Assembly (NCBI RefSeq): GCF_000422485.1
Contig: NZ_AULW01000065.1
Location: forward strand, 1 to 32,801
DNA from: Paenibacillus pasadenensis DSM 19293
GTDB lineage: Bacteria; Bacillota; Bacilli; Paenibacillales; Paenibacillaceae
Direction: 5' to 3'
Length of the DNA stretch: 32,801 nucleotides
The translations under genes and the position numbers were made by a program. The notes below the pieces were generated by a model, which saw nothing but the letters and a program-made list of their open reading frames with translations, did no database searches and was not told where the DNA came from. This document shows, piece after piece, positions 16,602 through 25,546 of the stretch. Every line of letters begins with the position of its first letter. The stretch's first letter is position 1.

Positions 16602-16784
16602 ATGGACCTGAACGTGTCCCGGATATTGGAAGCGGTCGAACAGAAGCGTTCCGAAATGATCAAAGCCGCCGAGCAGTGCGGGTTCCGATCCGAATTGGTG
16701 CTGTTCCTGTCTCAAGAGCTTGATGCTCTGCTCAACGATTATGAACGGAGCCGCAAGAGGCGAGGCATAGGCCTGGTCTCATAG
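16602..16784 (+). CDS. Spo0E-like aspartyl-phosphate phosphatase
   Basis: A 60-residue protein with the short two-helix form and the signature LSQELDALLNDY (SQELD at residues 37-41) of the Spo0E family. These proteins dephosphorylate Spo0A~P and delay sporulation; the catalytic Asp is Asp41. The AGGAGGGG ribosome site fixes the start. It lies 57 bases after the ThrRS gene with no promoter visible between them, so it may be read from the T-box transcript as well. A strong hairpin follows at 16803. Which phosphorylated regulator it acts on cannot be told. Confidence 0.85.
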   Translation: MDLNVSRILEAVEQKRSEMIKAAEQCGFRSELVLFLSQELDALLNDYERSRKRRGIGLVS

Positions 16785-16802
16785 CGAGCCCCACTGAAAA
16801 AT

Positions 16803-16838
16803 GAAGCCCCCGCAGGAGCGTGCTCCGGCGGGGGCTTC
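16803..16838. terminator. Strong hairpin terminator, possibly bidirectional
   Basis: GAAGCCCCCGC (16803-16813) pairs perfectly with GCGGGGGCTTC (16828-16838), with an inner GGAGC/GCTCC pair. The A5 run upstream gives a U tract only on the minus strand; on the plus strand the tail is GTTCGT. Confidence 0.75.
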
Positions 16839-16992
16839 GTTCGTGTCCAGACGAATTCGGCGCTCGGGTCCGGAAGCTGAGCCTGATACAGGCGATCTGC
16901 CGCCCCGGCGGTCATTCCGGCAGATTGACGGTCGCAGCGCCGATTTCGAACGGAGAATCGATCCCTTCATTCGCCTTCGGCCATCTCTTTCC

Positions 16993-17061
16993 TTGACCTG
17001 AAACAAAGAATAAGCTAAAATCTGATTAATCGATCAGAATTTAGGTTGATCAATCAGATTG
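16993..17061 (+). promoter_or_regulatory. Promoter and probable TetR operator
   Basis: TTGACC (16993-16998) and TAAAAT (17016-17021) are 17 bases apart. TCTGATTAATCGATCAGA (17021-17038) has 6-base inverted arms overlapping the -10 end. It is mirrored by TTGATCAATCAGATTG (17046-17061), so AATCTGATT-GATCA occurs in both orientations around ATTTAGG. This fits autorepression by the TetR protein encoded second in the operon. Confidence 0.6.
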
Positions 17062-17094
17062 TCTATCCGACCATTGAAAAGGAGGAAGGCATGC

Positions 17095-17802
17095 ATGCAG
17101 ACTCGACGATCTGGAGCGCAGCGAGGCGCGGGCAGCATCACGGTCGTACACCTGTCGGCGGCTGACCGCTGGATCCTGCTGACCGTTCCGCCCGCTCTAG
17201 GCATCGCGCTCGGCTATTTCGTCCCCGCCATCGCCGGCTGGGCCGCTGCTCTTCCCTGGTTTCCTTTGCAGGGGCCGCTGGAGCTCATCGCTTCTATCGA
17301 GCAGGAATGGATCGTGCTTCTGACCGCTGCCCTTGGCCTGATCGCAGGCTGCTGGCTCGCGTCCGAAGCGATGAAAGACAGCTTGGCGATCTCGGTTTCC
17401 GACGAGGAGGCGACCTTGAAGATCCGCCATTCGGCTCAGAGCTTCCCTCGATCGGAGGTCGCTGCGGCTTTCATCGAAGGCAAGCAGCTCGTGCTGGTCG
17501 GCCGCACAGGCGTCGAGCTCGCTCGCGAGCCCTATGATGCGGATCCCGCTCGTGCGGAGCAAGCCTTCATCCGGCATGGATATGCCTGGTCTGCCGCAGG
17601 AGACCCGTTCGAAGGGCATTACCGGCTCTGGGTGAGGAATGCGCCCGACTTGACGCCGGCATTGAACGCGCTGCTGGAAGCCCGCGAGCTGGCCTTGCGC
17701 GGCAAGGAAGCCGATGCTGCGAGGGAAATGAAGCGGGAAGCCGCGAGGCTCGGCTTGTCGGTCAAGGACAAAGGAACCATGCAGTACTGGAGAAAAGCCT
17801 AG
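17095..17802 (+). CDS. YqeB-like membrane protein
   Basis: A 235-residue protein resembling the Bacillus YqeB family, whose function is unknown. Two hydrophobic segments lie in the first 100 residues (ILLTVPPALGIALGYFVPAIAGW and EWIVLLTAALGLIAGCWLA regions). A cytoplasmic PH-like domain follows (ISVSDEEATLKIRHSAQSFPRSEVAAAFIEGKQLVLVGRTGVELARE in outline), then a helical tail ending QYWRKA, which is typical of the group. Start 17095 is chosen because AGGAGGAAGG precedes it and a TTG 36 bases upstream would lie inside the operator. The TetR gene follows after 22 bases, so the pair forms one transcript. Confidence 0.75.
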   Translation: MQTRRSGAQRGAGSITVVHLSAADRWILLTVPPALGIALGYFVPAIAGWAAALPWFPLQGPLELIASIEQEWIVLLTAALGLIAGCWLASEAMKDSLAISVSDEEATLKIRHSAQSFPRSEVAAAFIEGKQLVLVGRTGVELAREPYDADPARAEQAFIRHGYAWSAAGDPFEGHYRLWVRNAPDLTPALNALLEARELALRGKEADAAREMKREAARLGLSVKDKGTMQYWRKA

Positions 17803-17824
17803 TTCGAGCGAAAAGGAGAAGCGG

Positions 17825-18445
17825 ATGAAAGGAAGAGACGCGGAGGAGAAGCAGACGTTCATCGCGGACGCGAGGCGCGCCCAGATTTTCGAGGCGACGA
17901 TCCGGACGCTGGATGAGATCGGCTATATCCGAGCCAGCATGGCTCAGATCGCCAAGCGGGCGGGCATCAGCGCCGCCCTGATTTCCTATCACTATCGAGA
18001 CAAGAACGATCTGATGGACTATGCCCTGATGAAGCTGGCGACAGACCTGTCCTCCTCTGTGCTGGAACGGACGGCGGCGGCCTCGGGTCCCCGAGAAAAG
18101 CTGCAGGCGTACATCGAGGCCAGCATCGCCTATCAGGCGGAGAATCCCGCTCGCAGCACGGCGCTGATCGAGATCGTCTTTCATGCCCGGACGGCGGACG
18201 GCATGCCTTACTACAAGCTGCAGGATGACGAGGACGACCCTCTGGAAAACGAGCTTCGCCGAATCCTGCGGCTCGGGCAAGAGCAAGGGGAGTTCGGCGC
18301 TTTCGACCTCGATGCGATGGCGAGCGCGATCCGCGGCGCCCTCGACGAGTACGGCTTCAACGTCAAGCTCAAGGCCAGGATCGACCCGATTCGCTTCAGC
18401 CAGGAGCTCGTGGATCTGTTCAGCCGAGCCATCGGCCATAGATGA
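17825..18445 (+). CDS. TetR-family transcriptional regulator
   Basis: A 206-residue repressor. The N-terminal helix-turn-helix (about residues 18-65) reads IFEATIRTLDEIGYIRASMAQIAKRAGISAALISYHYRDKNDL in outline, the standard TetR pattern. The C-terminal ligand and dimer domain is helical and of normal length. It is co-transcribed with the YqeB-like gene and the inverted repeats at 17021-17061 are its likely operator. The ligand is not predictable. An inverted repeat with GC-rich arms follows the stop codon. Confidence 0.9.
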   Translation: MKGRDAEEKQTFIADARRAQIFEATIRTLDEIGYIRASMAQIAKRAGISAALISYHYRDKNDLMDYALMKLATDLSSSVLERTAAASGPREKLQAYIEASIAYQAENPARSTALIEIVFHARTADGMPYYKLQDDEDDPLENELRRILRLGQEQGEFGAFDLDAMASAIRGALDEYGFNVKLKARIDPIRFSQELVDLFSRAIGHR

Positions 18446-18454
18446 TTCGACCCG

Positions 18455-18495
18455 CATCCCCGCGTCCGGAAGCCGAGCTTCCAGGCGCGGGGATG
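18455..18495 (+). terminator. Hairpin after the TetR gene
   Basis: CATCCCCGCG (18455-18464) pairs with CGCGGGGATG (18486-18495), and GGAAGC/GCTTCC extends the stem inside. The T6 run comes only about 20 bases later, so termination efficiency is uncertain. Confidence 0.6.
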
Positions 18496-18619
18496 TTTGG
18501 CTTGCCGCGAGGTCGGTTTTTTATAAAAACGCGACAATTCATTGCAAAGACCCGCTACGCGTCTGTGCTCTACGATAGATCCAGCACGTTCAGCCATCTA
18601 TCGAAAAGGGGACATGGAC

Positions 18620-19729
18620 ATGAAAAAGGCGATCTCTCTGCTCGTCGCATCGATGCTCATCCTGCTGCTGGCCGCTTGCGGCAACGCCGGCGGCAACGGC
18701 GGCGCGGACGCCGGCAACGGCGGAAGCTCCGGCGGCGGAGAAAAAGGAATGGTCGGCGTCTCGATGCCGACAAAATCGTCCGAGCGCTGGGTCGCGGACG
18801 GAGACAACATGAAGAAGCAGTTCGAGGAGAAAGGGTACAGCGTCGACCTCCAGTACGCGGAGGACGTCATCGAGAACCAGGTGTCCCAGATCGAGAACAT
18901 GATGACGAAGGGCGTCAAAGTGCTCGTCATCGCCGCGATCGACGGCGAGTCGCTGACGGACGTGCTGCAGAAGGCGGCCGACCAGAGCATCCAGGTCATC
19001 GCTTACGACCGCCTGATCAAGAACTCGGAGCATGTGTCCTATTACGCCACGTTCGACAACTTCAAGGTCGGCGTCCTGCAAGCGTCCTACATCGAGCAGA
19101 AGCTCGGGCTGAAGGACGGCAAAGGTCCGTTCAACATCGAGCTGTTCGCCGGATCGCCGGACGACAACAACGCCTACTTCTTCTTCGACGGCGCGATGTC
19201 GGTGCTGCAGCCGCATATCGACAGCGGCAAGCTCGTCGTCCGCAGCAAGCAGACGAGCATGGAGCAGGTCGCCACGCTCCGCTGGGACGGCGCGACGGCC
19301 CAGTCCCGGATGGACAATCTGCTGAGCGCGAGCTATGCCGACGAGACGGTGGACGCGGTGCTCTCGCCGTATGACGGCATCAGCATCGGCATCATCTCCT
19401 CCCTCAAGGGGGTCGGCTACGGCACGGCCGACAAGCCGATGCCGGTCATCAGCGGCCAGGATGCCGAGCTGGCCTCGATCAAGTCGATCCTCGCCGGGGA
19501 GCAGACGTCGACCGTGTTCAAGGATACGAGGGAGCTGGCCAAGGTGGCGGTGACGATGGCGGAGTCGGTCATCGAGGGCAAGGAAGCCGAAGTGAACGAC
19601 ACCGAGACGTATGACAACGGCGTCAAGGTCGTTCCATCCTATCTGCTGGAGCCGGTCTCGGTCGACAAGGACAACTACAAGCAGGTGCTGGTCGATTCGG
19701 GCTACTACACGGAGGATGAGCTGAAGTAA
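18620..19729 (+). CDS. chvE: Sugar ABC transporter substrate-binding lipoprotein (ChvE-like)
   Basis: A 369-residue extracytoplasmic sugar receptor. Start 18620 is preferred to the ATG at 18614 because GGGG then lies 8 bases upstream. The signal ends at the lipobox LAAC, followed by a Gly/Asn/Ser-rich linker of about 25 residues. The periplasmic-binding-protein fold begins [21 protein letters not shown] and contains [34 protein letters not shown] and [11 protein letters not shown], a pattern typical of the ChvE/MmsA group that binds aldoses such as arabinose, galactose and xylose. ATPase and permease genes follow. A hairpin between this gene and the ATPase gene may keep receptor mRNA more abundant. 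Confidence 0.9.
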   Translation: MKKAISLLVASMLILLLAACGNAGGNGGADAGNGGSSGGGEKGMVGVSMPTKSSERWVADGDNMKKQFEEKGYSVDLQYAEDVIENQVSQIENMMTKGVKVLVIAAIDGESLTDVLQKAADQSIQVIAYDRLIKNSEHVSYYATFDNFKVGVLQASYIEQKLGLKDGKGPFNIELFAGSPDDNNAYFFFDGAMSVLQPHIDSGKLVVRSKQTSMEQVATLRWDGATAQSRMDNLLSASYADETVDAVLSPYDGISIGIISSLKGVGYGTADKPMPVISGQDAELASIKSILAGEQTSTVFKDTRELAKVAVTMAESVIEGKEAEVNDTETYDNGVKVVPSYLLEPVSVDKDNYKQVLVDSGYYTEDELK

Positions 19730-19745
19730 GCCATCCGGGCATGGC

Positions 19746-19771
19746 GGGCGGAGTGCTGCGGGACTCCGTCC
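19746..19771 (+). promoter_or_regulatory. Intercistronic hairpin in the sugar ABC operon
   Basis: GGGCGGAGT (19746-19754) pairs with ACTCCGTCC (19763-19771), with one G-U pair. There is no T run. Such stems behind receptor genes often stabilise the upstream message or cause partial termination. Confidence 0.4.
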
Positions 19772-19804
19772 GTCCAATCCTTCGAAAGGCATGGTGAGGG
19801 AACG

Positions 19805-21337
19805 ATGGAGGCATTGCTGGAAATGCGCGGGATCACCAAGGCTTTTCCCGGCGTCAAGGCTCTTGAGAATGTCAACCTGAAAGTAGAAGAAGGCGAGATC
19901 CACGCCCTGATGGGAGAGAACGGCGCCGGCAAGTCGACGCTGATGAAAGTGCTCTCCGGGGTGTATCCGCATGGCTCGTACGAGGGAGATATTTTGTTTA
20001 ATGGAAAGGCCTGCGAATTCCGGTCGATCCGCGGCAGCGAGCAGCAGGGCATCGTCATCATCCATCAGGAGCTGGCGCTCATCCCGCAGCTGTCCATTGC
20101 AGAAAATATCTTCCTGGGCAACGAGCGGTCGGCCCGGGGCATCATCGACTGGAACGAGACGACGATCCGCACGAAGGAGCTGCTGCAGACGGTCGGCCTC
20201 GGCGACTCGCCGCAGACGGAGGCGGGATCGCTCGGCGTCGGCAAGCAGCAGCTCGTGGAGATCGCCAAGGCGCTGTCCAAGGACGTGAAGCTGCTCATCC
20301 TCGACGAGCCGACAGCGGCGCTCAACGAGGAGGACAGCGAGAACCTGCTGCGGCTGCTGCTGGAATTCAAGAAAAAGGGCATGACGTCGATCATCATCTC
20401 CCACAAGCTGAATGAGATCATGAAGGTGGCCGACTCGATCACGATCCTGCGGGACGGCCGGACGATCGAGACGCTGGACGTCCGCGCCGACGAGATCACC
20501 GAGGATCGGATCATCAAGGGGATGGTCGGCCGCGACCTGACGCACCGCTATCCGGAGCGGGAGCCGAGCATCGGCGAGCTGCTGTTCGAGGCGCGAGGCT
20601 GGACGGTCAGCCATCCGCTGCAGCCGGACCGCATGGTCGTCGACGGCGTCAGCTTCGAGGTGCGGCGTGGCGAGATCGTCGGCATCGCCGGGCTGATGGG
20701 CGCGGGGCGCACGGAGCTGGCGATGAGCATCTTCGGCCAGTCGTACGGCAAGCGGATCAGCGGGCAGCTGTTCAAGGAGGGCAAGGAGCTGAAGCTCCGC
20801 GACATCCCCCAGGCGATCGACGCCGGCATCGCCTACGTGACGGAGGACCGCAAGGAGTACGGCTTGATCCTGGACGAGGACATCAAGCGCAATACGACGC
20901 TCGCCAGCTTGAAGAGCATCTCGAAATGGTTCGTCGTGGACGACAGCCGGGAGATCGTCGAGGCGGAAGGATTCCGCAAGCGGATGAACATCAAGACGCC
21001 GAGCATCCACCAGAAGACGGGCAACCTGAGCGGCGGCAACCAGCAGAAGGTCGTCCTCAGCAAATGGATCTTCACCGGGCCCGACCTGCTCATCCTCGAC
21101 GAGCCGACGCGGGGAATCGACGTCGGCGCCAAGTATGAAATCTACACCATCATCCACCAGCTGGCGGAGCAGGGCAAAGGCATCCTGATGATCTCCTCCG
21201 AGCTGCCCGAGCTGCTCGGCATGTGCGACCGGATCTACGTCATGAACGAGGGACGGTTCACCGGCGTCGTGCCGAGAGCGGAAGCCAGCCAGGAAAGGCT
21301 GATGAAATACATGACCGGCAAGGGGGACACTCCATGA
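19805..21337 (+). CDS. gguA: Sugar ABC transporter ATPase (two nucleotide-binding domains)
   Basis: A 510-residue tandem ABC ATPase that drives monosaccharide uptake with the adjacent receptor and permease. Domain 1 has Walker [10 protein letters not shown], signature LGVGKQQ and Walker [16 protein letters not shown]. Domain 2 has the degenerate Walker [11 protein letters not shown], signature LSGGNQQK and Walker [17 protein letters not shown]. The [15 protein letters not shown] region and the [19 protein letters not shown] block are typical of the GguA/MmsA type rather than RbsA. Ribosome site GAGGGA. The stop overlaps the permease start by 4 bases. Confidence 0.92.
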   Translation: MEALLEMRGITKAFPGVKALENVNLKVEEGEIHALMGENGAGKSTLMKVLSGVYPHGSYEGDILFNGKACEFRSIRGSEQQGIVIIHQELALIPQLSIAENIFLGNERSARGIIDWNETTIRTKELLQTVGLGDSPQTEAGSLGVGKQQLVEIAKALSKDVKLLILDEPTAALNEEDSENLLRLLLEFKKKGMTSIIISHKLNEIMKVADSITILRDGRTIETLDVRADEITEDRIIKGMVGRDLTHRYPEREPSIGELLFEARGWTVSHPLQPDRMVVDGVSFEVRRGEIVGIAGLMGAGRTELAMSIFGQSYGKRISGQLFKEGKELKLRDIPQAIDAGIAYVTEDRKEYGLILDEDIKRNTTLASLKSISKWFVVDDSREIVEAEGFRKRMNIKTPSIHQKTGNLSGGNQQKVVLSKWIFTGPDLLILDEPTRGIDVGAKYEIYTIIHQLAEQGKGILMISSELPELLGMCDRIYVMNEGRFTGVVPRAEASQERLMKYMTGKGDTP

Positions 21338-22497
21338 CAACCGCGCTTCGCGCCCTGCGGGGCAACTTCAGGCAGTACGGCATGTTCATCGCGCTGCTGT
21401 TCATCATGCTGCTGTTCCAGCTCCTCTCCGGCGGCATCCTGCTCAAGCCGCTCAACATCACGAACCTGATCCTGCAGAACAGCTACATCCTGATCCTGGC
21501 GATCGGCATGCTGCTCGTCATCATCACCGGCCATATCGACCTGTCCGTCGGCTCGATCGCCGCCTTCGTCGGCGCCATATCGGCGATCCTGATGGTGCAG
21601 CACCAGATGCCGTATCCGGCCGCGATCGTCATCTCCCTCCTGATCGGAGCGGCGGTCGGAGCCTGGCAAGGATTCTGGGTCGCGTACATGCGCATCCCGT
21701 CTTTCATCGTCACCTTGGCGGGCATGCTGCTGTTCCGCGGTCTGACCATGCTCGTGCTGAACGGCAAGTCCGTCGCGCCGTTCCCGAACGAGTTCCGTTC
21801 GATCAGCACCGGCTTCGTGCCGGATCTGCCGTTCGGCTGGGAGCTGCACGGAGCGACGATTCTCGCCGGCATCATCGTCTCGATCCTTTACCTGTTCATG
21901 GAATGGCGAGCCCGGCTCGTCCAGAAGCGCTACTCGTTCGAGCAGCTGTCCTTGCCGCTGGCAGCGGCCAGAGCGGCCGGCGTCATCCTCATCCTCAACC
22001 TGTTCACCTACGTGCTCGCCTCCTACAAAGGACTGCCGAACATCCTCATCCTGCTCATGGTGCTCGTCGTCATCTATACGTTCGTCATGCGCAAGACCGT
22101 CATGGGCCGCCATATCTACGCCCTCGGCGGCAACGAGAAGGCCGCGAGGCTGTCGGGCGTGAAGACGAAAAAGGTGACGTTCTGGGTGTTCGTCAACATG
22201 GGCGCGATGGCGGCTCTCGCCGGACTCGTGTTCGCGGCGCGCCTCAATGCCGCCACGCCGAAGGCGGGCGTCAACTTCGAGCTGGACGCCATCGCGGCGG
22301 CCTTCATCGGCGGCGCTTCGGCCAGCGGCGGCGTCGGCACGGTCGTCGGCGCGATCGTCGGCGGCCTCGTCATGGGCGTCATGAACAACGGCATGTCGCT
22401 GATCGGCCTCGGCATCGACTATCAGCAGGGCATCAAGGGGCTCGTGCTGCTGCTTGCGGTCGCTTTCGACCTGTACAACAAGAACAAGGCTTCCTGA
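21334..22497 (+). CDS. gguB: Sugar ABC transporter permease (GguB/MmsB-like)
   Basis: A 387-residue multi-pass membrane protein of the BPD_transp_2 sugar permease family. About ten hydrophobic segments are present; the motif [24 protein letters not shown] and the coupling loop [24 protein letters not shown] are hallmarks. The C-terminal [30 protein letters not shown] segment is typical in outline. The ATG at 21334 overlaps the ATPase stop. A terminator follows 20 bases after its stop, so the three-gene transport operon closes here. Confidence 0.92.
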   Translation: MTTALRALRGNFRQYGMFIALLFIMLLFQLLSGGILLKPLNITNLILQNSYILILAIGMLLVIITGHIDLSVGSIAAFVGAISAILMVQHQMPYPAAIVISLLIGAAVGAWQGFWVAYMRIPSFIVTLAGMLLFRGLTMLVLNGKSVAPFPNEFRSISTGFVPDLPFGWELHGATILAGIIVSILYLFMEWRARLVQKRYSFEQLSLPLAAARAAGVILILNLFTYVLASYKGLPNILILLMVLVVIYTFVMRKTVMGRHIYALGGNEKAARLSGVKTKKVTFWVFVNMGAMAALAGLVFAARLNAATPKAGVNFELDAIAAAFIGGASASGGVGTVVGAIVGGLVMGVMNNGMSLIGLGIDYQQGIKGLVLLLAVAFDLYNKNKAS

Positions 22498-22517
22498 GCA
22501 TGCGCTCGGATGCCGGT

Positions 22518-22566
22518 CGCGGCTGAAGCCGCACGCGCTGCGTGCCTGCCAGCCGCGTTTTTTTTC
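22518..22566 (+). terminator. Intrinsic terminator after the sugar permease
   Basis: CGCGGCTG (22518-22525) pairs with CAGCCGCG (22550-22557), followed by at least eight T residues. An inner GCACGC/GCGTGC pair forms a second hairpin inside the loop. Confidence 0.85.
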
Positions 22567-22602
22567 CGTCATGCAAGCGTACGCGCTCTTCCGAGCCGAT
22601 GC

Positions 22603-22608
22603 TATAAT
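22603..22608 (+). promoter_or_regulatory. -10 element before the sugar-sensing genes
   Basis: A perfect TATAAT lies 37 bases before the anchored binding protein gene. No good -35 element is visible at the right distance, which is compatible with an activator-dependent promoter. Confidence 0.45.
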
Positions 22609-22645
22609 GAGTGGCGGCAGCTTGCCGGATCGGAGGGAATGCCTG

Positions 22646-23656
22646 ATGAAAAAGCTGGTGCTTGTCTATCTCGTCCTGATCGCAGCGTTCGCGGTATTTC
22701 TGTACGCGGCGTTCAGCAAGGACGATTCCGACGCCCTCGGCGGCGTCACCGGCCTGCACGGGGAGCGCGGGGAGACGTACGTGATGGTCAACTTCCTCAC
22801 CGGCATCGATTATTGGAAAAACGCGCTCAAGGGCTTCGAGGACGCGGCGGAAGCGCTCGGCGTCTCCGTCGAATACCGCGGCTCGACCCAATACGACGTG
22901 CACGAGGAAGTGAAGGTGCTGGAGCAGGCGATCGCGCGCAAGCCGGCGGGCATCGCGATCAGCGCAATCAACTCCGACGCGTTGCGGGCCGCGATCGACA
23001 AGGCCGTCGACGCCGGAATCCCGGTCGTCATGTTCGATTCCGACGCGCCGAGCAGCAAGGCCTATTCGTTCCTCGGGACGGACAACTACGAGGCCGGCGT
23101 CACGGCTGCGCGCCAGATGGCCGAGCGGGTAGGGGCGACAGGCAAGGTCGGCATCATCACCCATCCGAACCAGCTCAACCATCAGGAGCGCACGCGAGGC
23201 TTCGAGGAGACGCTGCGCAAGGAGTTCCCCGGCCTCGTGCCGGCGAGCGTCGCCGACGGCAAGGGCGACCAGCTCGAGTCGGAGCGGGCGGCGGCGGCGA
23301 TGATGAAGCGCGATCCCGATCTCGTCGGCATCTTCGTCACCGAAGCGAACGGCGGCGTCGGCGCGGGCAACGCGGTGCTCAAGCAGGGCAAGCTCGGCGA
23401 GGTGCGGATCATCAGCTTCGACACGAACAAGGCGACGCTCGACATGGTGAAGAGCGGCACGATCGCCGCGACGCTGGCGCAGGGCACATGGAACATGGGA
23501 TACTGGTCGCTCATGCAGCTGTTCCATGCCCGCCAGGAGCGGATCGATCCGCTGCCGGACTGGCAGTCGGCGGGCGTATCGCCGCTGCCCGCCTACGTCG
23601 ACACGGGAATCACGGTCGTCACCCGGGACAATGTCGACCTTTATTACGCCAAGTAG
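22646..23656 (+). CDS. Membrane-anchored sugar-binding sensor protein
   Basis: A 336-residue periplasmic-binding-protein-fold protein (RbsB/XylF-like). Unlike the transport receptor it has no lipobox; the N-terminal hydrophobic segment (residues 4-23) is probably an uncleaved anchor. The two lobes contain TYVMVNFLTGIDYWKNALKGFEDAA, KPAGIAISAINSDAL, GIPVVMFDSDAPSS and FVTEANGGVGAGNAV. It is followed by a sensor kinase and a regulator in the same direction. This matches the known arrangement in which an extracytoplasmic anchored binding protein (XylFII in Clostridium) passes the sugar signal to a LytS/YesM-type kinase. It is probably the ligand sensor for the adjacent sugar transporter. Ribosome site GGAGGG. 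Confidence 0.88.
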   Translation: MKKLVLVYLVLIAAFAVFLYAAFSKDDSDALGGVTGLHGERGETYVMVNFLTGIDYWKNALKGFEDAAEALGVSVEYRGSTQYDVHEEVKVLEQAIARKPAGIAISAINSDALRAAIDKAVDAGIPVVMFDSDAPSSKAYSFLGTDNYEAGVTAARQMAERVGATGKVGIITHPNQLNHQERTRGFEETLRKEFPGLVPASVADGKGDQLESERAAAAMMKRDPDLVGIFVTEANGGVGAGNAVLKQGKLGEVRIISFDTNKATLDMVKSGTIAATLAQGTWNMGYWSLMQLFHARQERIDPLPDWQSAGVSPLPAYVDTGITVVTRDNVDLYYAK

Positions 23657-23689
23657 GCTTCTGCGGCGACAAGGAGGAGGGACGCGGAC

Positions 23690-25546
23690 ATGCCGCTTCA
23701 CTGGCTGCGGCTCAACAACTGGCCGATCCGCAACAAGCTGATCGTTCATTTTCTCATCGTCAGCACGCTGCCTGCGCTCGGGATCGGCATCCTCGTCGCG
23801 CTCGCCACGAACGGCGCGATCGAGCGCCAGGTCAACAGCCATACGGAGCAGCTGATCGGCAACGTGAACAAGTCGCTCGACCATTACGCGGCCAACGTGC
23901 AGAGCATCACCTACTTCATCGCGATGAATCCGGAGATCCAGTCGTTCCTGGAGGGCGGCTCGGCCGCTCTCCAGGACGAGGAGACGGAGTACCGCGCGAG
24001 CAAGTTCCTCGAGGGCTTCACGACGCTGTACAGCGAGGTCGCAGGCATCATGGTCGTCAACGCTCGCGGCGAGTACTTGAGCAACGACATGTACGCCCGC
24101 AACGATCGGCTGCTGACGGAGGAGGACTGGTACCGGCAGGCGGTGGAGTCGCAAGGGATCTTCCAGATGATCGGCCATCCCGTCAACCGGAACGTCATTA
24201 CCCACGCCAATTACAAGGACAGCGAGATCGTGTCCGGCGTGCGGGCGATCCTGCAGCCCGAATCGCAGCAGGCCGAGGGCGTCGTGCTGATCGACCTCAA
24301 GCTGCGCGTCGTCGCCGAGACGCTGCGCGGCGTGACGCTCGGCAAGTCGGGCTATCTGATGGTGCTCGACGACAGCGGCGACACGGTCTATGCGCCGCGC
24401 GAGTCGGTCGCCGGCCGGCTGGACGGCGGACGCTTCGAGTCCGCATCGGGCACGTTCTCGGAGGCGATCGGCGGCAGCCGCTTCCAGTTCATCTACCAGA
24501 AGTCGCCGTTCACCGGCTGGACGACGGTCGGCGTCTTTCCGGTCGCCGAGACGCTCAAGGAGAACCAGGAGCTCAACCTGTACCTGGCCTCGTTCGTCTT
24601 TCTCGTCTGCCTGCTCGGCATCGCCGCCTCGTACTTTTTGTCGCACTCGATCTCGCGGCCGATCTCCCAGCTGTCGTCCTTCATGCGCAAGGTGGAGGAG
24701 GGCAACATGCAGATCCGGATCGCCGGCGCGCGGCAGGACGAGGTCGGCCTGCTCGGCCAGAGCTTCAACAAGATGCTCGTCCGCATCAACCTCCTGATCG
24801 TCCAGGTCGGGGAGGAGCAGCGGCAGAAGCGCGAGGCGGAGCTGAGGAGCCTGCAAGCCCATATCCAGCCGCATTTCCTGTACAACACGCTCGACACGAT
24901 CCAGTGGCTCGCCCGCAAGGACGGCGCCCGGCAGGCGGCCGAGGTCGTGGAGTCGCTCTCCAAGCTGTTCCGCATCGGCCTCAGCAAGGGACGCGAGATG
25001 ATCCCGCTCGCCCAGGAGCTGGAGCATATCCGCAGCTACCTGAACATCCAGCAGACGCGCTACAAGGAGAAGCTCGATTACCGGATCGAGGTGGACGAGC
25101 GGGCGCTCGGCCATCTGCCCGTGCTGAAGGTGTTCCTGCAGCCGATAATCGAGAACGCCATCTACCACGGCATCAAGGAGCGGCGCGGGCCGGGCCTGAT
25201 CGCGATCCGGGCGGAGCAGGCGGGCGGCGCGATCCGCTTCGCCGTCGAGGACAACGGGGCGGGCATGAGCGAGGAGCGCTGCGCGGAGCTGCGCCGGATG
25301 CTGGCCGGCGACATGCCGGCGGACGCCCTGCGCGCGGAGGGACGGAGGCGGCTCGAACAGGCTGCGGGCGGCTACGGGCTGAGGAACGTGCAGGAGCGGT
25401 TCCAGCTGTCGTTCGGCGAGGGCTGGGGGCTGTCTGTCGAGAGCCGCCCGCAGCAAGGCACGACCGTGTATATCCTGCATCCTATTCTGCCGCTGAGAGA
25501 GGAGGAGCGCCGCCATGGCCTGGAAAGTAATGATCGCGGACGATGA
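23690..25546 (+). CDS. YesM/LytS-type sensor histidine kinase
   Basis: A 618-residue membrane kinase. TM1 lies at about 20-40, an extracellular dCache-like sensor domain at about 45-290, TM2 at about 297-320, HAMP at about 320-372, then the His_kinase domain with HIQPHFLYNTLDT (phospho-acceptor probably His395) and an HATPase domain with PIIENAIYHG, EDNGAGM and YGLRNVQERF. It should phosphorylate the response regulator encoded next; the two genes overlap by 32 bases, so the kinase C-terminus and regulator start are read in different frames. The binding protein upstream is its likely signal partner. Ribosome site AAGGAGGAGG. Confidence 0.93.
   Translation: MPLHWLRLNNWPIRNKLIVHFLIVSTLPALGIGILVALATNGAIERQVNSHTEQLIGNVNKSLDHYAANVQSITYFIAMNPEIQSFLEGGSAALQDEETEYRASKFLEGFTTLYSEVAGIMVVNARGEYLSNDMYARNDRLLTEEDWYRQAVESQGIFQMIGHPVNRNVITHANYKDSEIVSGVRAILQPESQQAEGVVLIDLKLRVVAETLRGVTLGKSGYLMVLDDSGDTVYAPRESVAGRLDGGRFESASGTFSEAIGGSRFQFIYQKSPFTGWTTVGVFPVAETLKENQELNLYLASFVFLVCLLGIAASYFLSHSISRPISQLSSFMRKVEEGNMQIRIAGARQDEVGLLGQSFNKMLVRINLLIVQVGEEQRQKREAELRSLQAHIQPHFLYNTLDTIQWLARKDGARQAAEVVESLSKLFRIGLSKGREMIPLAQELEHIRSYLNIQQTRYKEKLDYRIEVDERALGHLPVLKVFLQPIIENAIYHGIKERRGPGLIAIRAEQAGGAIRFAVEDNGAGMSEERCAELRRMLAGDMPADALRAEGRRRLEQAAGGYGLRNVQERFQLSFGEGWGLSVESRPQQGTTVYILHPILPLREEERRHGLESNDRGR

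Noticed and set aside
18500-18560. Catabolite-repression (cre) site before the sugar receptor gene
   Set aside because: The AT-rich stretch has only a partial match and lacks the palindromic centre.
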